NCBI GenBank assembly: GCA_001600635.1
Contig: BCKL01000040.1
Span: 1 to 64,000 of the forward strand
Direction: 5' to 3'
DNA from: Leucosporidium creatinivorum
Lineage: Eukaryota > Basidiomycota > Microbotryomycetes > Leucosporidiales > Leucosporidiaceae
Length of the DNA: 64,000 nt
Each line of letters begins with the position of its first letter. Positions within the stretch are counted from its first letter, which is position 1. The notes below the pieces were generated by a model, which had not been told where the DNA came from, did not search any database, and saw only the letters and a program-made list of their open reading frames with translations. Both the position numbers and the translations under genes were made by a program. Of this stretch, positions 11,157 to 23,272 are shown piece by piece.

Positions 11157-11611
11157 TGATGTCAATGTTAGGAGTGATCTCAAGGCTCTTCTGTACCGCC
11201 TCAGACCGTTCTTGAGACACGTTCGCCGAGCAGAGCAGAGCATCGCCGAGCTCTCCGCAGAAGCGACTTGCTGTCTTCTTGTGTAACCTTTCTCCTCTGC
11301 GTCGACACTTTGCCTTCTCCGTCTCGGTGTTTGAGCAGCCTCCGCCGGCCAGAAAGCCGAACGCATTCGATGAAGACCAACTTAGAACGCGACCCTCGAG
11401 GCCTGCCGGGCTGCGAGCTGGAGAAAGGTTGAAGGAGGAGGCCGTGCTGTTGCTTCTGCTCCTTCGTCGTTCGTCTGGTCTCCTCGTAAACCACACTCTT
11501 TCATCCCTCGTGCTTCAGCTCTCCGCCACCTTCGACCTTTCCTCTTCAGCTCCCCTTCGCAGCTTTCACCGCCGAACAACAACCCCCCAGCTGCGGTCTC
11601 TTTCGGCCAGA
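11157..11611. other. Intergenic upstream of glyoxal oxidase
   Basis: 455 bases. Rich in TTC/CTC in its second half, consistent with a promoter and leader for the secreted oxidase. No other gene recognised. Confidence 0.4.
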
Positions 11612-14600
11612 ATGGCAAGGTCTTCGCTCGCTGTGGCTCTGCTAGCAGCCACTACTGCAGTAGCGCAGAAGGCCAACACTTTTGCGATTGTCGGCGATAC
11701 TGGGTGAGCTCAGCTGCGAATGGGGCGAGCGCGAAGGGCGAAGGAGAGGGCCGTGCTTCACGAGTGGCATGAAGCTGTAGGTGACTACCGCTGACTACCG
11801 AGGACTACGCCCGAATACAGTGCATCCGCCCAGCAGCTCTTCCTTGGTGTGAGTCCCCCCTTCTCGCTGACTCGGCCTCCTTCCTCCGCGCCGAAGCAAA
11901 CAAGCGCTCGGCTGACCCAATTGGTAACATTCCTACGCTTCTGTAGACCGATTCGAAAATCTACATCATCGACAAGACCGAGAACAACCGTGAGTCTCTG
12001 CTCCCTACGCGAAAGCGCCGGCTTGATGGCAGCTGGGTCGGTCGGCGCCACTGGCAGCTTCGCCGAGCATGAGAAAGCGCGTAGAGCTGACTTTCTCGCC
12101 CATCTCTTAGCCGCTACGATCAATGGACATCCTGCAGTGAGTTCGGCTTCCGTCACCCGCTCTGGTCCTCGCGGAGGCTCTGGTCAACCTGCCGCGCCGA
12201 TTGCACGACGCCGACCTTGAGACGTTCTTCGGCGGGGGCGCAAGGCTCTGATATCTCACAGCGCGGCTCACTCAAAGATCACTGACCATCTCCTCTTTAT
12301 CTGCACCACAGTGGGCGACCGAGTACGACCTCGCATCCAACACCTTCCGCTCGCTCGACATCATTACCAACTCGTTCTGCGCTGGTGGCAACCAGATGGG
12401 TAACGGTAGCTGGCTCAATGTCGGCGGTGTGAGTCAAGCATCTTCGATTACCCGCGGCTCACTTCTGACCCTCATAGAGACCTGCAGAACAATGCCATCA
12501 CGACGATGGGCGTTTCGGACTCGGCGCTCAACATCACCGAGGGGCAAGGTGCCTATGACGACTACTCGGGAGGACGAGCGACACGTGTGATCACTCCTTG
12601 TAATGACGAGACCTGTAGGTAGCTCGGCTCGGGGCTCAGATCTCAGGGAAGCTTACTTCCTCCCCTCGGCGCGCAGGCAACTGGACCGAGGACGTCGACG
12701 GCATCCCCAAGAACCGGTGGTATCCCTCACTCGAGACTTTAGAGGACGGTAGCGTGATGATTATTGGTGGAGAGGTGTGCTCCCCCTTGCTTTTCTCTCC
12801 CAACCGAGCGCTTGCTGAGTGAGTGATCTGATGAACAGCTCTGGGGAGGCTTCGTCAACTCGGTCAACCAGAACCAGAGCGTCGCCTCATACGAGTTCTG
12901 GCCTACTCGCGGCGACCCCGTCGCCTCGCCCTTCCTGGAGGACACTCAGCCTGCCAACCTCTGTCCGTCTTCGCCGAGCTGCTCCGTGCTCCTCCTGCCT
13001 GACGCTTCGTCGCACCCGCAGACCCCCTCACCTGGCTCCTCAAAAACGGCGAAATCTTCATGCAGGCTGATTGGCAGACGACGCTGCTCAATTACACCAG
13101 CGGCGAGGAGACGAGGCTGCCGAACATCACTATCGCGCAGAAGACGTACCCTGCTAGTGGAGCGACGGCGATGTTACCTCAGACCGGTGAGTAGCTTAAT
13201 CTGGTCTCGAGGCTTCGACGAGACCCAAGGGACGAGACGTGGAGGATGACGGGGAGGGGAATCGGGCGCCGAAGCTGACATCTTCGCTCTTGTTTGCATC
13301 TCACAGTCGCCAACAACTACTCGACCACCCTTCTCTTTTGCGGTGGAATGACACCTGAGCGCGACGAGTAAGCTGTACCCTTTTCTCAACTCATAGACGC
13401 CGCTGACTCTTCGCTCTCTTCGTCACTTTGCCCCACAGCTGGGACAACCTCAAGTGGGCCATCGCCGAGACAGACACCTCGTCATCCTGCGTCTACATCA
13501 ACCCTGAAGACGAGTCACCGACATGGCAGAACGACGACGACTTGCCTGAGAACCGAGTAGGTCCTTTCTCGCGCTCGGTGCTAGCGCCTAGACGCTGGCT
13601 TATCCTTCCGACTCTCCAGGGAATGGGAAACTTCATCATCCTTCCTGGTAAGCTTTTGTTGACGTGAGGAGGTCCTGTACAAGAGGAGGAGCTGACTTGC
13701 TTTCCCGGCTTGAACAGACGAGCGCCTCTTCCTCGCCAACGGAGTTGGAAAGGGATCGGCTGGCTACGGGTGGGACTCGTGGGCCATTAACCAGGTATGT
13801 ATCTGTGCTGCTATTACCGTCTAGACTTCTGCAGCTTGGTCAGCTCGGCGCTGACCTCCCCTTCAACTTCGGCGCTCACAGTCATACGCCCAAGATCCCG
13901 TCCTCCGTCCCGCCTACTACAACGCGTCGGCTCCCTCGGGATCCAAGTTTGATACCAACCTCCCCAGCTCGACCATCGGACGCCTCTACCACTCGAGCGC
14001 GACGCTGCTTCCAGACGGCTCGGTCTTCATCGCCGGATCTAACCCCAACGCCGACATGATCAACTCGACCAACAACGCTACCTGTACGTTGGTATTGGTC
14101 AGGCTACTCATCGTGGCTCTCGCTAACCTTTTCTCGCTTTGCAGACGTCTACAAGTCGGTCTCCCTGGCCCTTCCCTTCGCCGAGCCGACTCGCTGACCT
14201 TGTCCCTTCACCTACAGGACCGAGTACCGAGCCGAAATCTTTTACCCTTCCTACTATGACGCTGGCCGTCCCGTGCCCAGCGGTATCCCCAGTAACATCA
14301 CCTACGGAGGCGACTCGTTTGACCTCGAGCTTCCTGCTTCGAGCCTCAATGGCACAGACTTGAGTCAGATCAAGGTCGTTATCATGCGCACTGGATTTTG
14401 TGAGTGTATCTGCTGCTCTGTGAGGTCGACCGAGCTGACCTCTTGCCCTCTTCGCAGCCACACACGCCATGAAGTCCGTCCCTCTCTCCCGGCTCGAGCT
14501 GCTCTCACTTGTTGCTGAAGGCTGACGACAACTTGCTCTCACAACAGCATGGGAATGCGTTATGTGCAGCTTGAGCACGCGTACACCGGCAACTCGACTG

Positions 14601-15016
14601 ATGGCTCGGCCGTCCTGCACGTCTCCCAGCTCCCGCCGAACCCCTCGCTCTTGGTTCCCGGTCCTGCTCTCCTGTGAGCTCTTTTCTCTCTCCCTGAATC
14701 TATCACATGCCGAGTCTGATTCACTTGTTCTCGCAGCTTCGTGACCATCAACGGGATTCCCTCCATCGGCCAATTCCTCATGGTCGGCTCGGGCGCTATC
14801 GAGACTCAACCTCTCCTCGACGCTACAGTCCTCCCCTCCTCGAGCGGCAACTTCATCACTACCACCTCCAGCAAGACTAAGTCTGCCTCCTCGTCTTCGA
14901 GCTCCGTCATCACCAATGGAACTACGAGCAGCGGCGCCTCGGCATTGAAGCTTCAGCTCGGCGCTCTTGCCCTCGTCGGTGGAGCTGTTGCTTGGGATGC
15001 TTTGGTAGTCGTTTGA
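11612..15016 (+). CDS. Glyoxal oxidase-like copper radical oxidase, secreted, probable GPI anchor
   Basis: Nineteen exons: 11612-11703, 11821-11848, 11947-11989, 12111-12136, 12312-12428, 12488-12614, 12677-12774, 12839-12962, 13022-13186, 13307-13367, 13439-13556, 13620-13647, 13718-13794, 13882-14083, 14145-14154, 14218-14399, 14458-14473, 14548-14673, 14737-15016; 639 residues. Copper radical oxidases turn aldehydes such as glyoxal into acids, making H2O2 outside the cell. The residues known from Phanerochaete glyoxal oxidase are all present: the cross-linked Cys in NSFCAGGN and Tyr in NRWYPSLETL, the copper-ligating Tyr-His in RLYHSSATLLPDGS, and the second His in GFSTHAMNMG. A signal peptide (residues 1-19) starts the protein. 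A Ser-rich stem and hydrophobic end (LGALALVGGAVAWDALVVV) look like a GPI signal. Exons 15 and 17 are micro-exons of 10 and 16 nt. Confidence 0.88.
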
Positions 15017-15396
15017 CGCCACATTCGTTTTTTTATCCCATCTAGCACATAGAGCCCTTCATTCATGCATCGCAATGGACATTTTGCCTAGCGAATCGCT
15101 CTCGTTCGGCGATTGCGAGAGGTTCGGTCAAGCCGAAGGGTGGACTGCAGATAAGCTCGGGAAGTAGCTCTGGTCCAAGGGATCATGAATTGCGTTTGTA
15201 CAGGCCTGGAGCTCGCTCAAAATCGCCTGCGATATACTTGAGGTGACAACCCGCTCGAGCCGGCGCTTGCCCACAGAGCTCACGAACTGCGCCAGATTCG
15301 AAGTCCTCTCTTCCTCCTCCGCTTCGCAAGCAACTCTTACCTCGTCTTCTGTACTCGATCAGCGCCGACCTTACACACCGTCACAGCTGCCCAACC
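15017..15396. other. Intergenic between glyoxal oxidase and ROT1
   Basis: 380 bases with the glyoxal oxidase 3' end and the ROT1 promoter. No gene seen. Confidence 0.4.
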
Positions 15397-16889
15397 ATGC
15401 CTTCCTCCCTCACCCTCCTGCTCACCCTAGCAGCAGCCGCTCTCGTCAAGGCTCAAGACTTCACTTCGAACGCTACCAGTCTTACCGGCACTTGGAGTAC
15501 TGGAAGTGGTGCCGTCGTGACCGGTCCTGTAGGTTAAGCCTTCCCTTCACCTTCAGAGCCCGTTGGAAGTGCTGCAGACGAGCAGGAGCAGCGCAAAGGA
15601 CGATGAGACGAGGGCTGGGGCGCGGCGTGTGCGGATTGTCCGATGGATTGGGAGGGGCATGGGAAGTTGCAGAACGGCTCGCTGCCGGCTGTGATGTACT
15701 ACAGTACTCGCTGGGCAGGCCTAGAGCTTGCTGCAGGGCTATCGGAGCATGGGACGAGCGAGGGCGCGGCGGTGTTTGTTCAAGGATCGAACGAGGGTGA
15801 TGAGGAGCAGGCAGAGGGCGTGGCGGGGCTTGAAGCGCTCGGCGTGATGTACAGCGCACATTGGTGCTATGGCTGCAGCTCGGAGGTCGGGCGGTCGGGG
15901 ACGCCGCTGGCTGGAGTTCGCGTCTCCCGAGCCTGACTACACAGGCGCTCGGTGTTCAGGCGCCCTGTGCAGTCTGTGGAGCATGCAGGGGGTTGCTCAG
16001 ATACTTTGCACTGCTGCTGGGCGCGCTACAACGTCTCTTCGGCGCAGAAGGGAAGCAAACGGTGGCAAAGACGTCCGGTCAAGCCGAGCGAGTGAGAGAG
16101 CCTTCGCTGACTAGCTTCCCCACATTAACAGGGCTTCGCCGACCCCTTCAACTTTGACCGACCGTTCATCTATCCCGTCAACACCGGAATCAGCTACTCG
16201 TTCACCGACGACGGATACTTCGAGGAGGCGCAGGTGAGTTTTGAGCTGCTCTGTAGCTTCGCAGAACTATCGCTGATCTTTGTTGATTCTCTAGTACCGC
16301 TTCAATGGTGCGAAAGTGCCTCGACACGTATCAAAGGGCGCTCGGCTAACCCCCCTCTTCCTCCATAGCCAACGCCTCGGATCCTCGCTGCGCTACCGCG
16401 GTGGTCATGTTCCAGCACGGAAAGTACCACTTCCACAAGAATGGATCCCTCACTCTCGACCCGGGACCGTTCGCCGCCGATGGTCGTATTCAGATCCAGG
16501 ATCCCTGCGCCGCGACGACCGAAGTCCTCACCTACTACAACCAGTTCACCCTCTTCAACAGCTGGACCATCACCATCGACTCGCACCACGCTGCTTACTA
16601 CCTACAGCTGTACAAGTTCGATGGAAGTCTGTTCAACCGGTGAGTTTGGGCCGAGCATTATCGCCGAGCTGCTTGCTGATCTCTTTGTCTGTTGCACAGC
16701 CTCTTCCTCACTGTTCGCCCCCCAACGATGCTTCCCACCGTCTCCCTTGACGGTATCTAGTACGTCCGGCCTCTCGTCTTCTTGACGCCGACCCCTACTG
16801 ACCACTCTTCCCCTCGCAGCAACGGCTCGCTTAACGACGACGGCACCAGCACCACCACCGTTCAACGTCGCGCGTTCATTCAGAAGTAG
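15397..16889 (+). CDS. ROT1: ER chaperone / cell-wall biogenesis protein Rot1
   Basis: Six exons (15397-15528, 16132-16233, 16295-16307, 16369-16639, 16700-16759, 16820-16889), 215 residues. Rot1 is an essential ER protein in yeast, needed for beta-1,6-glucan synthesis and folding of secretory proteins. A signal peptide is clear (LTLLLTLAAAALVKAQ). Family landmarks: LTGTWSTGSGAVVTGP joining GFADPFNF over intron 1, NTGISYSFTDDGYFEEAQYRF, MFQHGKYHFHKNGSLTLD, and ADGRIQIQDPCA. N-glycosylation sites are several. Intron 1 is 603 nt, five to ten times the local norm, and exon 3 only 13 nt. Yeast Rot1 ends in a membrane anchor; here the model ends at FIQK with no hydrophobic tail, so either this orthologue is soluble or a further 3' exon was missed. 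Confidence 0.85.
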
Positions 16890-17318
16890 GCGTCGAACGG
16901 ACTATCTTTTCCCTCGCATCATGGACAGTGAGTTGAAGCCCGGCTCGGCAGAGAAACGCTCGCTGACTTGCCTCCTCCTCGCAGCTCAGGGACTGTTGTA
17001 CATCCCCCTCCGCCTTTGCCCTCGAGCTCCCCTCCCACTTTCCGCTACCGTTAATATACCTCACGTTCACGACCAGCCTGGCCGACTCGAGAGAGGTTGG
17101 CGACCGAGACGAGCGGAGCAAGAAGTGGCCGACTCGGCTTGTTCGTCTGCAGGCGAGCAGCATCTACGGTCTCTTAGCGGTGGACCTCGTCGCCACCACT
17201 TCTCGCCGTGCTCCTCGCCTTGTATCGAATTGTGCGCGCCGAGAGCCATGGGATGCGAATGCGAGAGATTGCAACGAGCTGACAAAGTGTCTAGTTGTTG
17301 AAGTGTCTACAAAATCCC
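16890..17318. other. Convergent intergenic region, ROT1 / O-methyltransferase
   Basis: 429 bases between two convergent stops. No supported gene. It also marks the outer end of the left arm of the inverted duplication. Confidence 0.4.
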
Positions 17319-19076
17319 TTAGATTTTGGAGAAGATGATGTGGGAGAAAAGACTAGGGGGAGGGCCAGACACGATCTTCTCCAACTTGAACCCAGCGCTC
17401 TCGCCGAGCTTCCTGAACTGCTCCTCAGTGCGCTCTTGCGCGTTCATGCCAGTGAGCATCTGCATGTCGGAGAGGAAGGGGAAGTTGTTGCCGCATGAGG
17501 GGAGGAGGGGGAAGGGAGCCTTGGACGCGGGAGTGGGGTAGAGGGGGTTAATCACTTGCTCCATCAGAACGATGGCCGAGGTGGAGGAGGCAGCGGGGTG
17601 GAGCTGCTTGAGGATCTTGGCGGCGAGCTCGTCTCCCCAGTCGTGGCTGTTGATAGGGGGCAGAGTCAGCTCAAGTCAGATCAGCCTGAGCAGCGGCGGA
17701 GAGAACGGAGAAGGCGGCGAAGGAGGCGAGAACGTACACGACGGCGCGAAGGAGGTAGACCTCGGCATCCTTGACAGGCTGAGGGGTGAAGAAGTCGTGT
17801 CCGACGAGCTGGACTTGCTGCGAAGCGATGGCGGCGGGGTTCTCCTTCTCCCAAGTCTGCGATCCGTCAGCGCCGACTCCCGAGTTAGCCATCGTCGAGG
17901 CGGGAAACGAGATAGACCACTCACGTTCTTGGCCTCGCCATCGATGACTTCCTGACGATCCTGCAACACAATCTTGATCTGAGGAGCGGCCTCGGTGATC
18001 TTGAGCGAGACGGCTCCAGCACCTCCTCCGACGTCGACCACCACGGCACCCTTCTTGAGGCCGTTGAAGTCGAATCCTGGAGCGCGAGGCCGGTTCAGCG
18101 ATCTACCACGACTTCTCAAGGTACTGCTACAGCTCACCTCCATCGAAGACAATGTCCGTGAGTCCTCCGCCGAGAGCGTGAGCGCCGAGCATGGCCATTC
18201 CGAAGCGAGCGAGGTATGTCTCCTTGCCGGGTTGAGCCCAAAGATCCCAAGGAGCGACTTTCACTCCGTTGGCGATGGCGTGGGCTGCCTTTCCGGGCTC
18301 GTAGGAAGAGGCAGTCTCAGGCGAGAGGACAGCCTCGGACAGGTAGGAGGTCGCCTTGAGGAAATCCTCGGTGCAGTGAGCGATGAGGGCGGCGAATCCA
18401 TTGGTGTCGGCGAAGGGGAACTTGTTGCTGTTGAGGGGAAGACGTCAACATTCAGCGGGGAGCACAGAGAGGAGGGAGAAGCCTACTTCTTGAGGACCTT
18501 CACGCTCTTGCCGGTGTCGAGCAGCACCGAGCAGCGGTTGTTGGCGAAAGTCTCGTAGGCGGTCTCGGTGAAGATGTGGTGAGCGGCAAGGAAGCGAAGG
18601 ATGCGGGCTATCGAGGGAACGTCAGCTTGTGTGAACGTGGAGAAGGGAAGCAAGCAGCTCACCGAGCTTGGCAGGGTCGACGGCGCTCGCCTTGGCGATC
18701 TTGTTGACGTGCAGACCCCCAGCTCCTGCCTCACGAATAGCCTCAACTACATGAGCCTCGATGGCGACCCTGAGGGAGCTAGGAATGTGACCCTGCATCT
18801 CGGAAGGTCAGCGACATCGCCGAGCAGGTTGAGAAACGGACGACGACGTACGCTGATAGCCTTGACCATGGTGTATGCAGATCCTCCAAGAAGAGCTACA
18901 AGCTGTTCAGCTGCAGCAGTGGCTACAGGGGCGGAGGCTGCGGCGACGGGACCCTTGCCAGGAGTGCTGTCGTTCAGCGAAGGGATTTCGAGCTTCTCGT
19001 CGGCGAGGAGAGCATCAATAGAGGTAGTGAGCAAGTCACGAAGAGCAGTGAGTTCGTCACGGCCGGTGGTAGTCAT
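17319..19076 (-). CDS. S-adenosylmethionine-dependent O-methyltransferase, family 2 (left copy)
   Basis: Seven exons on the minus strand (19076-18852, 18792-18663, 18607-18487, 18427-18138, 18076-17925, 17856-17738, 17646-17319), 454 residues. The N-terminal part is an all-helical dimerisation/winged-helix region with the FLAAHHIFTE element. The C-terminal Rossmann domain has the SAM-binding motif VVVDVGGGAGAVSL (about residues 258-271) and, across the last intron, VVHDWGDE with the presumed catalytic His. Plant and fungal relatives methylate phenolic or polyketide hydroxyls; the substrate here cannot be read from sequence and no biosynthetic cluster surrounds it. A near-identical inverted copy lies at 35891-37648; this copy has every splice site intact and is the likely functional one. 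Confidence 0.85.
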
Positions 19077-19709
19077 GGTGAGCGAGTTTGAGTAGATTGA
19101 GGAAGGAGAAAGAGAGCGAGAGAAGCGAAAGACTTGTTCCCTTCCCTTGGGCCGCCCCGTGCTGTGTCAGTATTCCCGATGTCTCTCGGACTTGACTAAC
19201 GAAAAAGACAATGGGGTGGTACAAATAGAATGCCACGTCGGAGGGGAGCAATGCGCTCAATGCTCATCACTCTCTCCGCCGGCAGGCCCGTCCTGCCCAC
19301 CGATCATTCCGAGCTTGAGTGCACTTCGGGACTTCGGTCGGAGAAGGAAGGGGGGAGCAAGCTGAGCACTGAGCAGGGTGCGAGCGGTGTTGAGCGTGTG
19401 AGGCGAGCTGTTCGCAGGAAGACGCGCCTAGAGCTTACGCCGAACATCGAGAACTCTGACGGGATCATGGGCGTCGCCGAGCGCTTCCTCGCCTCCCACT
19501 CCTCCGAGGCGCCCTTATACTCGCTGAAGTTGTACTCGAGTAGCCGGCAAAAGCCTAAATTTCATGCTCTTACACTAGCCACACATTCCCCTATAGCTCC
19601 TCTCGCCAGATGTAGCTGCGGAAGAGAAGGAGAACGAGAAGAGATGGGAGGGTAGGCGACGAGGTCAGCTCGCCTTGCGTATCTCGGACGACAGTACATC
19701 TTAGCCCAC
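19077..19709. promoter_or_regulatory. Promoter region of the left O-methyltransferase copy
   Basis: 633 bases, nearly identical in inverted form to 35258-35890, so regulation of both copies was probably the same at duplication. It joins directly to the truncated STI1 exon 3. No distinct binding site can be claimed. Confidence 0.45.
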
Positions 19710-22346
19710 CCTGAACAGCTTGTTCCCCTCCTCCCTCTCCTCATCCGCCTTGACCGGATCAATATAAGCCAACCTCTCCTTCTCGCTCTTCTCTTTCTCG
19801 GCCTCCTCGAGCTTCGACAGGACGTCGGGAGTACGGTGCTCAGTGAGGGACTGGTTGAAGGACTCGATGGCCGAGTCGTAGTCGCCGAGACGCAGGTGGG
19901 CCGAACCGATGCGGGCGTAGGCTCTGTTCGAAGGAGGAGAGGGCCCGTTAGCTTTCGAGCGAGAGAGAAGCGTTGATGGTGACAGGGAGGCTGGAAGGAA
20001 GATCCGAAATAGCAAGTCCGGGCTGTGAAGCGATTAACTACGACACTCACTCGCCGAGTGAGAAGAGCTCGAACTCGTCTCACTCGCGCAAGAGCTCGGA
20101 GTCGCCGGCGCACACGACACCAGCCGAGCGGCAAGTCAACCCGACCCCAGTGAGGAGCTGGGGTCGACAAACTCAGGCAGAAGTCACGACGAGACGTCAT
20201 CTTGCGAAGCAGCGGCCATCGCCACCCCGCTGAGCGAAAGGTCGGCGCGCGTGCAGCTCACTGCTGGCCCTCCATGACCGGTCACCAGCCACGGCATTGA
20301 CTCAACCTGTAACGTTTGCCAAGACTGGGCTATGTAATCTGCAAGGACAGATTCGCTCCCCTCCAGCCGCCCCTCCGGCGACCCGCCAAGTCCGCCGAAG
20401 CAGAGAGCGACAGCGAGCGAGTGGCTCCTCCGAGTGGAACATGAGCCCACCATAAGCTCGAGAGGAGACAAAAGCCGCTTGACGTCCCGCAGCGTCTCGG
20501 CTGCTTTACTCGACGAGAGCACAGCGACCGAACGCAAGACGGCGCCGAGCCTCCCCTGCCTAGATGTCTGAGTGCTGAGGCCGACGTGCGGTGACCGTGC
20601 GAGAAAGTGCTCGGCTACGATCATTCGAGAAGATAGACGGCTCTCGTCTACCACTACGAGCGAAAGCAGAGCGACTCCTCCTCGCGGCTACGTCGTCTCG
20701 ACTCGTTCGACGAGCACAAGACGACGTAGCTGCGAGGCCGAAAGGGCAGAATGGCGCTCCGGCCTAGCACACAGACCTCTACACTCGCCAGAGTATAGCG
20801 GCCAGACGCGAAGAGCGACCCCAGTCCGCCTTCCCCTCGAGCGCCAGCGCAAACGGCGTCGAGGCCGAGCTGAGCCAAGACCTCGACCACCAAGTCGAAT
20901 CTCAACGCAGACACAACGCAGACGAGAGCCGACGATCACTGGTCGTAGCTCAACGCTCAGCGAGCTCTTTGAGACCGCTGCGAGAGGAGCAAACACCGTG
21001 CTGTCGCTTCAGGCTCCGCTCGGCGAAGGCTTCTCAGCCACTCGTCAGAACCGTGCCATTTCGTAGCACCAATGAGCAAAGGAAGGAGAAGGAAGAGCAA
21101 AGATCCTGCTGAGCACTGCAACCCTGCATCATCGATACAGAGCACGCAGAGCAAAGTGGCCTCTCCAGTCCCCCCTGCCGTCTCGCTCGGGTCAGGTCGT
21201 CGAGGTCTGAGGACCGCTAGCGATGATGTAGCACAGCAAGCAATGAGGTCGACGGGATGTTCTATAGCTTCCCGCCAGCCAACCGACTCGGCTGACTGCC
21301 CTGGAAAGCGTGAGCCAGCCCCTCCGTCCCTCGGCTGCTCGAGCTCGAACGCCGAGACGAGCCGTTCGTGAGGCTCGCATCGGGAGTAGACAGCAAGAAG
21401 GAAAACATGGCAATTTCAGCTCAGGCGCTAGCTCCGAAGCCCTTACGGGGCATCACAGCTCAACGCGAGCCGAAGGTCTCGGCGCTCCTTTCCCTCGGCG
21501 CGCCTCCCAAGACGGCTGAAGACGGGCTCAAGGCGAGCTAAGCGCACAGGAGACGGGAGAAGAGGGAGTCGGAAGTGATAAGCTTCCCGCAGAGTGAGCT
21601 CTGAGCACGCCGTGCGAGAAGCAAGCCTGAGCCACCCGCTCCCTCCCCTCTCAGCCAACCGAGTCGGCGTGAGGAGAGTCAAAATTGAGAAGAGATTGAT
21701 AAAGGGAACGAGAACTGCGCGTACGCGCAAGCTGACTTGACCTTAGAGGCCAGAACAGCTTGACGCGAGTAGCGCCATGAGGGGCCGCAACAGCACTGGC
21801 TCCGAGTAGAACGCTTGTCTACGCAATACCAGCGCTCCGCCACTCGCGCATGCCGCCCTTCCCTCGAGCTAGGCAAGCTCCGAACGCAACTCGGCGTTCT
21901 TCACTCTCAGCGAGCATGTCGGAGAGCTGACGATCCCTTCTCTACGCCAGCTGCTGCACCCCCAGAAGGGCGTAATAGCCTAGCGAAGAGCGAGCACCAG
22001 ACCCTCCTCTGCGAGCTGGCAGGGCGCCGAACTCTGAGGGCTGGGCTTCCAGAGACTTTGGGACGACCAGCAGCGCCGAGGCCAAGCGGAGAGCTCTCTG
22101 CTTGGTCTCGGCGCACATGCCCTCCGCAGCCACCACCGCTTCCCCTCCCTCCCTCCCAAAACTCCAGTCTTCTGCCCTCATCCCTGCCCGCCGAGCACCC
22201 ACCTCCCTCCCCTCCCCTCAACCACAGAGCGAGCAAGACGAAACTCACTTAGCGATAATCTTGAAATCCGCACTAACATCCCTGCCCTCCTCGATGGCTT
22301 GCTCGCAGATCTTGATGCAGAGGGGGTAGTCGGCTTGCTCGAAACG
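19710..22346 (-). pseudogene. STI1: Truncated STI1 copy in the left arm (exons 2 and 3 with giant intron)
   Basis: Minus strand. Exon 2 remnant about 22346-22249 (FEQADYPLCIKICEQAIEEG and onwards to DFKIIAK), intron 22248-19924 (2,325 nt), exon 3 19923-19710, with exactly the 214 nt of the intact gene (AYARIGSAHLRLGDYDSAI to EEGNKLF). Exon 1 and the last four exons of STI1 are missing; after exon 3 the sequence runs straight into the O-methyltransferase promoter. There is no start codon in a matching frame, so it should not make a useful protein. It is a host-gene fragment carried along with the methyltransferase. Confidence 0.8.
19924..22248 (-). repeat. Giant-intron repeat, copy A
   Basis: Intron of the truncated left STI1 copy. 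It shares long near-identical blocks with copy B (24464-27128), for example 20550-20703 with 25104-25262 and the ACTCTCAGCGAGCATGTCGG region near 21900 with that near 26780. It is about 340 nt shorter than copies B and C. Open frames in it (up to about 165 codons) show no family similarity. Confidence 0.75.
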
Positions 22347-23272
22347 GATGGGTGGGTGGTGAGGCGGTAGTTGAAGGCGAGGGAAAGGCGAAAGTAAGCG
22401 GTGTAGATGACTGCGGTGGCGCTGTAGGATCGTAGTCGAGTGCTGCAGAGTGACTCGTCAGTCGACCTGGTCGCTGGTCTCGTTGAGTTGCTGCTGGGCT
22501 CGCAGGAAAGAGCTGACGAGCAGTCAGATCTGCCTGTAGCTCTACAGGCCTGCTCCGCTGTCTGCCGGCTGCATTTCCGACCGAGCCTGCTCTGCCCTAC
22601 TCCTTCATCTCCAGCGGTCACTCAGCGCACAGCTCACTCACCTGTAGCAGACCCTCTCCTACGTCTCCGAGCAGCTACTGCACCTCTTCATCACCTCACG
22701 GTGCTCCCTTGACTTTTACCAGGACAAGGTCGACCTGCAGCCCTCCCATCGAGCTGGAAAGAGGCGGCGAGGCGAGGAGCGAGCGTGTAGTGTAGGCCAG
22801 CGGTCGAAGGGTGTCGGCGAGGATCTAGTACAGTCCTTAAATCAGTAGCATGGTACTGCTGCTCGATCGAAGTGGCGAGAGGCGAGAAGACGAGAGACGA
22901 GTGAGATGGGAAAGGGAGAGAGCGGGAGGCGAGGAGGGAGGTCGAGGGAAGTCGAGGGAAGTCGAGGAGCTGTACCGAGTTCGCTGTGGTGTTCCTCGTT
23001 GATAGAGAAATGCAAACACCTGCCCTAGTCTTTCGCCGCTCGTTACTGTCCCCACTCAACCACGCTCAAGCCCTCTCGTCCCCTTCGCCGAGCTCCCCGC
23101 TCTCGCTCTACGCCACCTCTTCATTCGCTCTCATCGACGCCGCGCGCAACTCGTAGGGTATCAGAACGAGGTCGTGTGACTTTTGCAAGAGAGTATGGGT
23201 GGGAGAAGAGAGCACTACTAAGAGGTGATTGCTGCGAACCGAGAGAGATCATCGCCGAAACGAGACCTACGC
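22347..23272. other. Intergenic: inner end of left arm and STI1 3' flank
   Basis: Bases up to about 22985 belong to the left arm of the inverted duplication and match 31655-32284 inverted. From there to 23272 is unique sequence downstream of the intact STI1. No gene recognised. Confidence 0.45.

Larger units (their letters stand above)
17319..22985 (-). repeat. Inverted duplication, left arm (about 5.7 kb)
   Basis: This arm, read on the minus strand, matches 31655-37648 on the plus strand block by block: about 640 bp of upstream sequence sharing GAACTCGGTACAGC and a GAGAGGGTCTGCTACA segment, STI1 exon 2, the giant STI1 intron, STI1 exon 3, a 0.63 kb promoter, and the whole O-methyltransferase gene. 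Coding parts look well above 90% identical by eye; the intron is more diverged. The outer ends coincide closely with the O-methyltransferase stop codons; the inner ends are estimated. Confidence 0.85.

Noticed and set aside
14123-15022. 299-codon open frame on the minus strand
   Set aside because: It is the antisense shadow of glyoxal oxidase exons 15-19; GC-rich codon use keeps the opposite frame open.
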